Source: an uncultured Burkholderiales bacterium
Lineage (GTDB): Bacteria; Pseudomonadota; Gammaproteobacteria; Burkholderiales; Burkholderiaceae_C
Direction: 5' to 3'
Length of the DNA stretch: 64,000 nt
Assembly: GCA_903933115.1 (NCBI GenBank)
Contig: CAIZIT010000063.1
Coordinates: 118,599-182,598 of the forward strand
Shown: positions 8,935 through 17,285 of the stretch, piece by piece
Layout: each line of letters starts with the position of its first letter
How positions within the stretch are numbered: position 1 is the stretch's first letter
Notes under the pieces: generated by a model
What the model saw: only the letters and a program-made list of their open reading frames with translations
Databases searched by the model: none
Told to the model about the DNA's origin: nothing
Translations under genes and position numbers: made by a program

Positions 8935-10721
8935 AGCGCTTTGTTCATTTTGACGAGTTGATTGCTTCAAGTGCCTTGTTCTTGATGGCCCTCATCCCCG
9001 TGGTGGAAATCATCTTTCGCCCACTTCTTGGTAAAGGCATTGATAATGCCCCCATTTTGGTTCAGCACTTGGGGTTGGTGATGTCGATGTTTGGGGCATT
9101 GGTGGCTTACAAACGAGGTCATCTGTCCAGTATAGGTGTCATTTTTCGTTCGCTAGAAATACCCGCTCGACTTTTCTCAGCTGTCGTTTGCGGACTGTTG
9201 TGTTGGGCCTCATGGCACTTTGTCAGCACGGAACGATCTGCTCACCAAATGTTGGCCTACTCGATTCCCATTTGGGTTTTTCAATTGGTCATGCCCATTG
9301 GTTTTTTACTTTTGAGCTGGCAAATCGCCTGCCATGGAGTCGTTCACTGGTGGATGAAACTTTTGGCGATCGCTGTTGTTTCTCTTTTGAGTTTTGTGTT
9401 GTTTGATCATCTTGAAGCCAGTGAAATTTCAATGCTCCCATGGCTTGTTGTTTTGCTGGTGATGCTCTTGGGAGGGGCTGCGATCTTTTCAATCATTGCA
9501 GCCTTGGCCATGGGTCTGTTTTGGCAAGATGGCTTGCCACTCTCTTCGGTTGCTTTGTCACATTATCAAATCACGGTCAATCCTTCTTTGCCTGCTTTGC
9601 CCTTGTTCACCTTGGCGGGATTGATCTTTGCTTCCACTGGTTCAGCAACTCGGTTGGGCCAGGTCTTTATGGCTCTTTTTGGTTCTGGTGTAAGAGGGAC
9701 CGTTTTTGCTACAACTGTACTTTGTTCCTGTTTTACGGCCTTCACTGGAGGAAGTGGGGTGACCATATTGGCCTTGGGGGGCTTGTTGCTTAATTTGTTG
9801 AATGCCACTGGATACTCAGAGAAAAAGGGGATCAGCCTGGTCACCAGTGCGAGCGCACTTGGTGTACTTTTAGCACCCTCTGTGCCTTTGATCATGTATG
9901 CGATCATTGCCCGAGTCCCCATCAATGCCATGTTCCTGGCTGGAATCGTTCCTGCCGTGGTGATGGTCATGGCATTGCTTATATTTGGAGGCTATTTAAA
10001 AAAAGAGAACTCCTCCCTTGCACCAGATCAGGCTTCCACCTTTTCTTGGCCTCGTTTGCGGCTGGCACTTTGGAGTGCCAAGTGGGAAATCGCTACTCCC
10101 TTAGTAGCCATTGGCTCCTTGGTCAGTGGCTTTGCCACACCGACGGAAAGTGCCGCAATCACGGCGGTCTATGCATTGGTGACTCAAATGCTTTTCAATC
10201 GCGAGCTGAGTATTCAGCAACTCATCCATGGGCTTACCAAGTGCACTCAAATCATTGGCGGTGTGATGTTGGTCTTGGGCATGGCTTTGGGCATGACCAA
10301 TTATTTGATCGATGCGGGTATTCCTGATTTGGCCATTGACTGGGTGAGAAACATCACCAGCAATCGCTATGTCTTTTTACTGGCTCTGAACGTGTTTTTG
10401 TTTTTTGCGGGTGCGTTGATGGAGATTTATGCTGCGATTGTGGTGTTGGTCCCTTTGTTGCTCCCACTGGCTTTGTCGTATGACATTCACCCCATTCATT
10501 TTGGTATTATTTTCTTGGCCAATATGGAAATGGGTTTTTTGTGCCCGCCTGCAGGCATGAATATCTACTTTGCCTCGGCCGTGTTTAATCGGCCCTTAAA
10601 AGATGTGGCCCTGTCCATTTGGCCTGCTTTGATTGCGATTTTTGTTGGAACAGTGATCATTTCTTGGTTGCCCCTCTTGACAACGGCTTTGCCTGGTTTT
10701 TTCAATTTGGCAAATCAATAA
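8931..10721 (+). CDS. tatQM: TRAP transporter fused permease (DctQ-DctM type)
   Basis: This is the membrane component of the TRAP transporter, with the small 4-helix DctQ subunit (about residues 1-160) fused to the large 12-helix DctM subunit (about 170-596). The DctM part contains the conserved PLFTLAGLIFA, FTGGSGVTILALGGLL, PSVPLIMY and FATPTESAAITAVYAL segments. Fused QM permeases are usual for TPAT systems. The GTG start overlaps the tatP stop (GTGA). Transport is driven by an ion gradient. The next gene, a secreted phosphodiesterase, starts 23 bases later and may supply the substrate. Confidence 0.92.
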   Translation: MKRFVHFDELIASSALFLMALIPVVEIIFRPLLGKGIDNAPILVQHLGLVMSMFGALVAYKRGHLSSIGVIFRSLEIPARLFSAVVCGLLCWASWHFVSTERSAHQMLAYSIPIWVFQLVMPIGFLLLSWQIACHGVVHWWMKLLAIAVVSLLSFVLFDHLEASEISMLPWLVVLLVMLLGGAAIFSIIAALAMGLFWQDGLPLSSVALSHYQITVNPSLPALPLFTLAGLIFASTGSATRLGQVFMALFGSGVRGTVFATTVLCSCFTAFTGGSGVTILALGGLLLNLLNATGYSEKKGISLVTSASALGVLLAPSVPLIMYAIIARVPINAMFLAGIVPAVVMVMALLIFGGYLKKENSSLAPDQASTFSWPRLRLALWSAKWEIATPLVAIGSLVSGFATPTESAAITAVYALVTQMLFNRELSIQQLIHGLTKCTQIIGGVMLVLGMALGMTNYLIDAGIPDLAIDWVRNITSNRYVFLLALNVFLFFAGALMEIYAAIVVLVPLLLPLALSYDIHPIHFGIIFLANMEMGFLCPPAGMNIYFASAVFNRPLKDVALSIWPALIAIFVGTVIISWLPLLTTALPGFFNLANQ

Positions 10722-10744
10722 CTCCTATTCGGTCAAAATTAAAT

Positions 10745-11980
10745 ATGCAACGACTTACCCATTTTTTAAAAACTGCTATCAAATCACTCACTGCTCACTT
10801 TTTAGTAGTAGCTTGTGCCATTGCCTTTGCACAAACTTCAGTGCCTCAAAAACCTTTGGTGGTGTTGATAGGTCTTGATGGTTTTAAGCCCGCTTATTTG
10901 AATTTAGGAGTGACCCCAAACTTAAAAGCTTTGGCCCAAAGAGGCGTGCTTTCCAAGGGCTCTATTTCAGCTTTCCCCTCCTTGACCTTCCCCAACTTCG
11001 TGAGCCTGGTGACAGGCTTGACGCCCGATCACCACGGCATCGTCAACAACACGATGACGGATTCGCGAACGGATCAACTCTTTACCCTGGGTTCAAGACA
11101 AGCGGTAGAAAATCCATTTTGGTGGTCTGAGGTCACGCCCATTTGGTCCAATATCAGGTCTCAAGGCGGGATTGCTTCTGCCATGTTTTGGCCTGGTTCG
11201 GAAGTAGAGATCAATGGTCAAAGGCCCAACGACTGGGTGCGTTACGAGCACGGCATGTCTCATCAACAAAGACTAGACTATCTCTTGTCTTGGCTCTCGA
11301 GAGGACAAGATTCAAGACCTGATTTCGCAACTCTTTATCTCTCGGATGTGGATTCTGCTGGCCATGAGTACGGTCCCGATAGCCAAGAGGTTAAAAATGC
11401 AGTTTCAAAGGTCGATCAAACAGTGGGTCAATTGATTGCGGAGCTGGGCAAGTTGGGGTTGATTGAGAGAACCACCTTTGTCGTCGTTTCTGATCACGGC
11501 ATGGCGAGTACACCTGTTGAGAAGTCGATCGATGTTAGCCAATCTCTCAAAGATTTCCCCAAGGCAAAATGGGAGTGGCAAGGCGCAACATCGGGCATCA
11601 GGCTCAATGGCGAGGATGCTCAAAAGGTATTGGATGTTTTGTCTCAGCAAGCGCATTTGTCTTGCTACGCAAAAAGCAAACTTCCTGAGCGTTTCAAATT
11701 CGGTACCCATCCAAGAATTCCAGATCTCGTTTGTTTGAGTGCAATGGGTTACACGGTCACAGCCAACCCAAGCAGAAAAGGCCCTTTGGGTCAGCATGGA
11801 TTTGATCCCCAGTTGGAAGAGATGCATGGTTTGTTCTTGCTCTCTGGCTATCGAGTCAAGCCCATGGAGTTGGGTTTGATCGAGAATTTGGAGGTTTATC
11901 CACTTTTGTGTCAATTGTTGGGCATCAAAGAAGAAAAAAATGATGCGCAGCATCTTTTGAAAGGGCTTCTTTCAAATTAA
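10745..11980 (+). CDS. Secreted type I phosphodiesterase / nucleotide pyrophosphatase family
   Basis: An alkaline-phosphatase-superfamily hydrolase of the NPP/autotaxin branch, which cleaves phosphodiester bonds in nucleotides or phospholipids. Residues 1-30 form a Sec signal (VVACAIAFAQ). Metal and catalytic positions are visible: LIGLDGF (Asp45), the nucleophile in FPSLTFPNFVSLVTG (Thr81), YLSDVDSAGHEYG, VVSDHGM and GQHGFDP. Length is 411 residues. It sits 23 bases after tatQM, so it is probably the last gene of the TRAP operon, and a terminator follows. Nucleotide versus lipid preference cannot be judged from sequence. Confidence 0.88.
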   Translation: MQRLTHFLKTAIKSLTAHFLVVACAIAFAQTSVPQKPLVVLIGLDGFKPAYLNLGVTPNLKALAQRGVLSKGSISAFPSLTFPNFVSLVTGLTPDHHGIVNNTMTDSRTDQLFTLGSRQAVENPFWWSEVTPIWSNIRSQGGIASAMFWPGSEVEINGQRPNDWVRYEHGMSHQQRLDYLLSWLSRGQDSRPDFATLYLSDVDSAGHEYGPDSQEVKNAVSKVDQTVGQLIAELGKLGLIERTTFVVVSDHGMASTPVEKSIDVSQSLKDFPKAKWEWQGATSGIRLNGEDAQKVLDVLSQQAHLSCYAKSKLPERFKFGTHPRIPDLVCLSAMGYTVTANPSRKGPLGQHGFDPQLEEMHGLFLLSGYRVKPMELGLIENLEVYPLLCQLLGIKEEKNDAQHLLKGLLSN

Positions 11981-12008
11981 AACTCGCTGAGCTCACTGGA
12001 TTAAATTT

Positions 12009-12034
12009 GCGCACTTTTATGGTGCGCTTTTTTT
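12009..12034 (+). terminator. Rho-independent terminator after the TRAP-phosphodiesterase operon
   Basis: GCGCAC and GTGCGC form a six-base-pair stem around a seven-base loop, followed directly by seven T residues. It lies about 28 bases after the phosphodiesterase stop and separates the TRAP operon from the TonB cassette. Confidence 0.8.
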
Positions 12035-12127
12035 GATTTTTGTTTTGGGTTGTATTCATTAAAGACTGGCTAAAAATCCAGTCAAAATCAACTTGAACAT
12101 GCAAATCCAATCAAGGGTTATCGCTAA

Positions 12128-12145
12128 TTGTCACAAGTTTGTAAT
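12128..12145 (+). promoter_or_regulatory. Candidate Pho box before the TonB cassette
   Basis: TTGTCAC-AAGT-TTGTAAT is a 7-4-7 direct repeat matching 10 of 14 positions of the PhoB consensus. An ACAATAT -10-like element lies at 12158-12164. With that element transcription would begin close to the exbD ATG at 12169, so the mRNA could be nearly leaderless. Confidence 0.4.
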
Positions 12146-12168
12146 CTTTAAATTGGACAATATCACGC

Positions 12169-12618
12169 ATGCGACGTTTTCCCCATCAACCCCGAAAGAA
12201 GTCAAGAATTGAAATCATCCCCATGATTGATGTGATGATGTTCTTGCTGGTCTTTTTTGTACTCATCAGCATCAACGTCATCCCGGCTCTTGGGATCAAG
12301 ATGAATTTGCCCAGCGCCAACGCTGTGAAGGAGGAGCATCCTCCAATCAGGGTCATCATCAGCATTGCAGCAGATGGGACGTATCAACTCGATGGACAGA
12401 GCTTCTCATCTCTAGAGAGCTTGAAGTCCTCACTGATTGCGCTTAAAAATCAAAATGTTGCCAAAGCCAACACCAATGCATTCATCGACTCCAGTCCAAA
12501 GTTGGCTGTCATCATCAACGGCGATGAACAATCTCCTTTGCAACGTTTGGTCGATGTCATGGACATGCTCAAATCCAGTGGCATCGACGCCATGACCATT
12601 GCCTCCAAGAAGAAGTAA
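12169..12618 (+). CDS. exbD: Biopolymer transport protein ExbD
   Basis: ExbD is the small proton-channel partner of ExbB that couples the proton gradient to TonB. One transmembrane helix at about residues 20-40 (PMIDVMMFLLVFFVLISI) contains the essential channel aspartate in the PMID motif, and a periplasmic domain follows. Length is 149 residues. It leads a four-gene cassette exbD-tonB-receptor-exbB, an order different from the common tonB-exbB-exbD. The tonB start is five bases downstream. No good ribosome site precedes the ATG, in line with a possible short leader. Confidence 0.9.
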   Translation: MRRFPHQPRKKSRIEIIPMIDVMMFLLVFFVLISINVIPALGIKMNLPSANAVKEEHPPIRVIISIAADGTYQLDGQSFSSLESLKSSLIALKNQNVAKANTNAFIDSSPKLAVIINGDEQSPLQRLVDVMDMLKSSGIDAMTIASKKK

Positions 12619-12623
12619 TCTCC

Positions 12624-13322
12624 ATGAGTGCTGCACTTGAATGGTCCTATGAAAAAAGAGATCCGATCTCTTATTTCAGTGCAGGGTTTTTGGGCTTACT
12701 GATCATGTCCTTGGTCTATTTCTCAAATGCAAGTCCATCCAGAAGCGATGATTTGGAGATGAACGCTTTTATCGAGTCGCCTGTTACGCCTGAAGTGATC
12801 AAGCCGCCCGAGCCTGTCAAAAAAATCATTGAAAAGATCGAGCCCCAAAAACCGCAAGAGGTCGTTTTGCCCAAGCAAGTCACTTCTGCATTTGCCACTG
12901 AAGCACCCAAAGAAATTCGTCACCAAGACAATCCTCCTCCAGTGGAGAGGCAAGTCGTTGCCTCAGCGGTAGCACCAACGCCAACTCCTACGCCAGTTCC
13001 GCCCCTAACAACCCCCTCCGTTTCTGGTCTTTATGAGGCTCAATTGCGTGCTTATCTGGAGAGGATCAAGCGCTATCCAACGAGTCGAGAGGCTCGGCTC
13101 ACAAGGCCACAAGGTGCTGTTCGCGTCTGGTTGGAAATTTCACGTGCCGGCCAACTTCTTGGTGTTGGCGTGATGAGCTCCTCAGGTTCCAATTTGTTGG
13201 ATGGAGAAGCGGTCAAAACGCTCAAGACGGGTTCTTATCCGCCTATTCCAGAAGAAGCTTTTGTGGGCGAGAGCTCACACAAGTTTTCTGCAACGCTCAG
13301 TTATACGTTAGAGGCCCAGTAA
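12624..13322 (+). CDS. tonB: TonB family energy-transducing protein
   Basis: A TonB-like protein that spans the periplasm and transmits energy to the outer-membrane receptor encoded next. It has a cytoplasmic N-terminus, one transmembrane helix (about residues 15-32), a proline- and lysine-rich spacer (PPEPVKKIIEKIEPQKPQEV, then a P-T-P repeat), and a C-terminal TonB domain at about 140-232 containing LERIKRYPTSREARL and GAVRVWLEISRAGQL. The adjacent receptor and exbBD genes suggest that it serves only this system. Confidence 0.9.
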   Translation: MSAALEWSYEKRDPISYFSAGFLGLLIMSLVYFSNASPSRSDDLEMNAFIESPVTPEVIKPPEPVKKIIEKIEPQKPQEVVLPKQVTSAFATEAPKEIRHQDNPPPVERQVVASAVAPTPTPTPVPPLTTPSVSGLYEAQLRAYLERIKRYPTSREARLTRPQGAVRVWLEISRAGQLLGVGVMSSSGSNLLDGEAVKTLKTGSYPPIPEEAFVGESSHKFSATLSYTLEAQ

Positions 13323-13372
13323 AGGGCTTAGATTTTTGGTTTTTTAAGTTTCAATCATCTTTAGGAGAAAAA

Positions 13373-15766
13373 ATGAAAAAGTCGAACCGTGTCTTCCAAC
13401 TCTCGCTCTTGAGCATTGCGCTCTTGGGCACAGGGTTTTTTTCTGTAGCCCATGCACAGAAAGCCCCGACCGATGTCGGTACTGTCAAAATCACTGGTGA
13501 AGGCGATGCGCTTGGAAATGGTTACTTGATTGACGAGGACAGTGTCAAGACCAGAAGCACAGCAACCAAGTCCATGATTGACAAAGAGCGTCCAACGGCC
13601 AATGCTTTCCAAGTTTTAAACCTCATGCCCAGCGTGAATGCTTCGAGCTACGACGCAACGGGTCTTTTTGGCGGTAACTTGAGAGTCAGGGGCTTTAACA
13701 GTGACGAGATGGGTTTCACCATCAATGGCGCACCTGTTAACGACTCGGGTAACTTTGCTATTTATCCCCAAGAGTACTCCGATATCGAGAACATGTGCGA
13801 AGTCTTTATCACGCAAGGCTCTGTAGACACTGATGCACCTCATGTGGGTGCGTCAGGTGGTAACGTCGGTATGGTGAGCTGCTCTCCAAAGGATACCTTT
13901 GGTGGAAAATTCTCTGCTTCTTTGGGTGATTTGAACTTCAAGCGTTCATTCTTGCGTCTTGATACAGGTTTGATCGGTAAAGAGCATCCCTTCAAAGCTT
14001 TTGTGTCTTATTCAGCCGCTCAAGTCGATAAGTTCAAAGGTCTTGGTGGTGCCAACAGACACCACATCGATGCGGGTATGGATTGGAAGTTGACAGACAA
14101 CACCACCTTGAATGCCAATTTGCTTTACAACAACGCCATCAACAACAACTACTTGACTTTGACCAAGGCTGAGTTTGCACAAAACCCTTCACTTGATTTC
14201 AGCAGTGCTGTTCCCCAGCATATGGCATCCGGTAATGAGAACACTGTTGCCAACTTTGGTACCAACAGTGCAGGCACAACACCAAGAACAAAATTGGCCT
14301 ATTACGGCTATTCTTTGAACCCCTTTGAGAACTATCTCTTCACCTCACGTTTGCAAACTCGAGTGGATGACAAATTGACGTTGAGTGCTGAGCCTTATTT
14401 CTGGTATGGATATGGCACAGGTGGTACTTTACAAACGACCCTCGCAGAGTCCAGCACAGGCTTACACGGCGGTATCGCTGATATCAATAAAAATGGCAAC
14501 ACCACCGACACCGTGGGTGTTTACCGTGGTAGCGTGACAGAGACCAATCGTCCTGGCATCACCTTCAAGGCCAATTACGACTTGGGTGACCAAAAGATCT
14601 TGGCTGGTTTATGGATGGAGCAAGCACGCCACCGTCAAACACAACCTGCAACCACCATGGACAACAATGGAACGATTTCAGACCTCTGGTTGAGAAACAA
14701 TTTGTTGTCCTACAACGATGGAAGTTTGTATGAAGGCAGAAATTACAAAACAGTTTCTACCGCTTACTCCATGTTCCTCCAAGACACGATCTCCATGGGC
14801 CGTTTGGATGTCATTCCTGGTGTTCGTTTCTCTTCCATCAAGCGTGACTTCACGAACTACGCCTCTAGCGGTTCGGGTCTAGGCGCGGATTACTCTGCCG
14901 ACAGAACATACTCTAAACCCTTGGTGTCTTTGGGTGCAAGATACAAAATTGATGACTCATTGCAAGCCTACGCCAACGTTTCACAAAACATGCGCGCACC
15001 CTCCAATTTCGTATTGGCTGGCTGGGTGACTGGTGGTACATATGTGAATGGTGCTTTGAGCGGTTCAAAATTGCTTCCCAACAACTCCATTCAAGCTGAA
15101 ACATCAGTCTCTACCGAGGCCGGTTTGCGCTTGACTGAAGGGGACATCAAAGGTTCAATTTCATTGTTCCAAGTCAACTTCAAAAATCGAATTGCCCAGG
15201 GTTTCAATCCTGATACGGCCACCTATACCGACTACAACGTTGGCGACTCAACCATCAAGGGCTTAGAGTTGCAAATGGGGACAAAGCCTGTCAACGGTTG
15301 GAGTGTTTTTGGTTCTGCCACCTACACGCAAAGCAAAATCTTGAACAATTTCCCCGCAACGGCAACCAGCACTTTGCCTACAGCTGGTGCAATGTTCCCA
15401 GATACACCTGAGTGGATGTATGCCGCATCCGTGCAATACGCTTCTGGTCCTTACCTTGCGTCCTTGTCTGGTAAATACACAGGCAAGCGTTACACAACGC
15501 TTGTCAACGATGAGTACTTAGATGCTTATACGGTGTTTGATTTGAATGCAGGCTATCGCTTTGACAACGGTGCCTTCTTCAAGAGCCCAACAGTGCGCTT
15601 GAATGTAAGCAACCTCTTTAACAAGAACTATTTGATTGCCAACTCTGGAAGCGGCTCCAGCATCACCACTTCCACCACGGCAGCAAGCTCACAAGGCGGC
15701 GGTATCCCCAGTTATTATGTGGGTGCACCAAGGTTTGTTAGCATGTCATTCAGCTCAGAGTTCTAA
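13373..15766 (+). CDS. TonB-dependent outer-membrane receptor
   Basis: A 797-residue outer-membrane gated porin for an unidentified scarce substrate. A signal peptide (1-29, ends VAHAQ) leads to the plug domain (about 55-175) with NLRVRGFNSDEMGFTINGAPVND, then a 22-strand barrel ending in an aromatic-type terminus (SMSFSSEF). The plug carries two cysteines (142 and 170), unusual for this family. It lacks the metal- or siderophore-specific residues that would name a ligand. A strong AGGAGAA site lies at 13363-13369. The surrounding cassette and an upstream Pho-box-like site suggest a phosphorus compound, but that is inference. Confidence 0.92.
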   Translation: MKKSNRVFQLSLLSIALLGTGFFSVAHAQKAPTDVGTVKITGEGDALGNGYLIDEDSVKTRSTATKSMIDKERPTANAFQVLNLMPSVNASSYDATGLFGGNLRVRGFNSDEMGFTINGAPVNDSGNFAIYPQEYSDIENMCEVFITQGSVDTDAPHVGASGGNVGMVSCSPKDTFGGKFSASLGDLNFKRSFLRLDTGLIGKEHPFKAFVSYSAAQVDKFKGLGGANRHHIDAGMDWKLTDNTTLNANLLYNNAINNNYLTLTKAEFAQNPSLDFSSAVPQHMASGNENTVANFGTNSAGTTPRTKLAYYGYSLNPFENYLFTSRLQTRVDDKLTLSAEPYFWYGYGTGGTLQTTLAESSTGLHGGIADINKNGNTTDTVGVYRGSVTETNRPGITFKANYDLGDQKILAGLWMEQARHRQTQPATTMDNNGTISDLWLRNNLLSYNDGSLYEGRNYKTVSTAYSMFLQDTISMGRLDVIPGVRFSSIKRDFTNYASSGSGLGADYSADRTYSKPLVSLGARYKIDDSLQAYANVSQNMRAPSNFVLAGWVTGGTYVNGALSGSKLLPNNSIQAETSVSTEAGLRLTEGDIKGSISLFQVNFKNRIAQGFNPDTATYTDYNVGDSTIKGLELQMGTKPVNGWSVFGSATYTQSKILNNFPATATSTLPTAGAMFPDTPEWMYAASVQYASGPYLASLSGKYTGKRYTTLVNDEYLDAYTVFDLNAGYRFDNGAFFKSPTVRLNVSNLFNKNYLIANSGSGSSITTSTTAASSQGGGIPSYYVGAPRFVSMSFSSEF

Positions 15767-15772
15767 AAATTC

Positions 15773-16333
15773 ATGACTGAGTTTTTACACCAAGCTTCAT
15801 TTGCTCTGATGATCATCTCCGCCATCATCGCCGCAGTGGTGAGTGTGGAGAGGATCATCTTCTCCAGTATGAATCTCAAGCGTGCCAAGCTTTTGACCAT
15901 GAGCATCGAGTCGCAGAGGTCCTCCATTGGGACTTTGTTGGGACAAGATGTGGTCTCCGAGATGGTTCAAAAACTTCTTGAAGACAAGGCTCAAAACTTC
16001 GCCCCTGCAGTTCAGCAAGACCGGGCTGATGCCGCCTTCATCCACGCCAAGGATGAATTGGGTGCTCGACTCTGGATGCTGGACACCATTGTCACTGCTG
16101 CTCCGTTGATGGGTCTTTTGGGAACCATTTTTGGAATTGTGGATACTTTTCTTGCACTCTCAAAGTCTGGCATGTCCGATCCAGCTGGTGTGAGTGCAGG
16201 CATTGGCACGGCACTTTATGCGACGGCTTTGGGTATTTCGATTGCGCTCATTGGACTTTTTGCGTTCAATTTTTTAAGCGATCGCAACGAGCGCATTGGT
16301 GAGCACTTGAAGATGCTGATTTTGCGTCTCTGA
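15773..16333 (+). CDS. exbB: ExbB / MotA-TolQ family proton channel protein
   Basis: The ExbB component forms a pentameric channel around ExbD. At 186 residues it is short but has the three expected membrane helices: residues 8-30, about 107-128 (TAAPLMGLLGTIFGIVDTF, the conserved TolQ/ExbB core) and about 140-165 (GIGTALYATALGISIALIGL). It starts six bases after the receptor stop, so it is the last gene of the cassette, and a terminator follows. The unusual terminal position separates it from exbD by two genes. Confidence 0.9.
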   Translation: MTEFLHQASFALMIISAIIAAVVSVERIIFSSMNLKRAKLLTMSIESQRSSIGTLLGQDVVSEMVQKLLEDKAQNFAPAVQQDRADAAFIHAKDELGARLWMLDTIVTAAPLMGLLGTIFGIVDTFLALSKSGMSDPAGVSAGIGTALYATALGISIALIGLFAFNFLSDRNERIGEHLKMLILRL

Positions 16334-16357
16334 GTTCTTTTGCTTTTGTGCCAGGTG

Positions 16358-16402
16358 GGGGTTGCTTGTTGATCATTGATCGGTGAGCAGCCCCTTTTTT
16401 TT
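16358..16402 (+). terminator. Rho-independent terminator after the TonB cassette
   Basis: GGGGTTGCTT pairs with GAGCAGCCCC (two wobble pairs) around a loop of about 16 bases, followed by eight T residues. It closes the exbD-tonB-receptor-exbB transcript 24 bases after exbB. Confidence 0.78.
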
Positions 16403-16514
16403 GTGTGTGATCAACTTCAAAGGCCCAGATTTATTTTTTGACTGAGGATAAAGTTCAGCTTTGATTGTTTGATTGATGGTAAGTCATTGATTCAAAAAGG
16501 GAATTTATCATTTT

Positions 16515-17234
16515 GTGGGCTTTAAAAAAAGCTTACCTAAGGACATTACAATCGATGCAGAATTGTTTTATCAAAGGTGCATCTTGAATTATCCACATCC
16601 CATATTGGCAAGAGAAGGTTGGCCCTATATCGCCATCAGTTTGGTGGTTGCTTTGGTCGCTCATTGGCAAGGCGGATGGGCTTGGGGGTGGTTCTTTGAT
16701 GTGCTTTGCGTATTTGTCATTCAGTTTTTTAGAGACCCACCCAGAGAGATTCCAACGGAAGAGGATGCCGTTTTGTCGCCCGCCGATGGACGGGTGATCA
16801 AAGTTGAGCGGGCTTTTGACCCTTATGCCAACCGAGAAGCTTTGTTGATCAGCGTTTTTATGAATGTTTTCAATGTTCACAGCAACCGAGTGAGTGTGAA
16901 CGGTGTTGTAAAAAATATTGAATATTTCCCGGGGCGATTTTTTAACGCGGATTTGGACAAGGCTTCAACAGAGAATGAACGAAACGCAATGGTGCTCGAG
17001 GCCAACTTTGCGGGGGTGAGCAAGACCATTACGCTGGTCCAAGTGGCGGGTTTGATTGCGAGAAGAATTCTGTGCTACGTTCAAGTGGGTGACCAGCTTC
17101 AAAAGGGGCAGCGTTATGGCTTCATTCGATTTGGCTCTCGTGTGGATGTGTACTTACCCATTGATGCGATCGTGAAGGTCTCTCCTGGCGATAAAGTGTC
17201 TGCCACCATGACCATTTTGGCCAAATTGAATTGA
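16515..17234 (+). CDS. psd: Phosphatidylserine decarboxylase proenzyme
   Basis: It converts phosphatidylserine to phosphatidylethanolamine at the inner membrane. The proenzyme cleaves itself between Gly207 and Ser208 in the FGSR motif to create the pyruvoyl group, as in the short (about 215-240 residue) subfamily. Hydrophobic segments at about 38-70 anchor it, and SPADGRV and NVFNVHSNR are conserved. The start is a GTG at 16515 with AGGGAA somewhat far upstream (about 12 bases), so initiation is less certain. It is followed by pssA, giving the complete route from CDP-diacylglycerol to phosphatidylethanolamine. Confidence 0.95.
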   Translation: MGFKKSLPKDITIDAELFYQRCILNYPHPILAREGWPYIAISLVVALVAHWQGGWAWGWFFDVLCVFVIQFFRDPPREIPTEEDAVLSPADGRVIKVERAFDPYANREALLISVFMNVFNVHSNRVSVNGVVKNIEYFPGRFFNADLDKASTENERNAMVLEANFAGVSKTITLVQVAGLIARRILCYVQVGDQLQKGQRYGFIRFGSRVDVYLPIDAIVKVSPGDKVSATMTILAKLN

Positions 17235-17285
17235 AGTGCGTCCAGCTTCATTTTTCATTGCTTACATAGAAGAGGACACTTTTTC

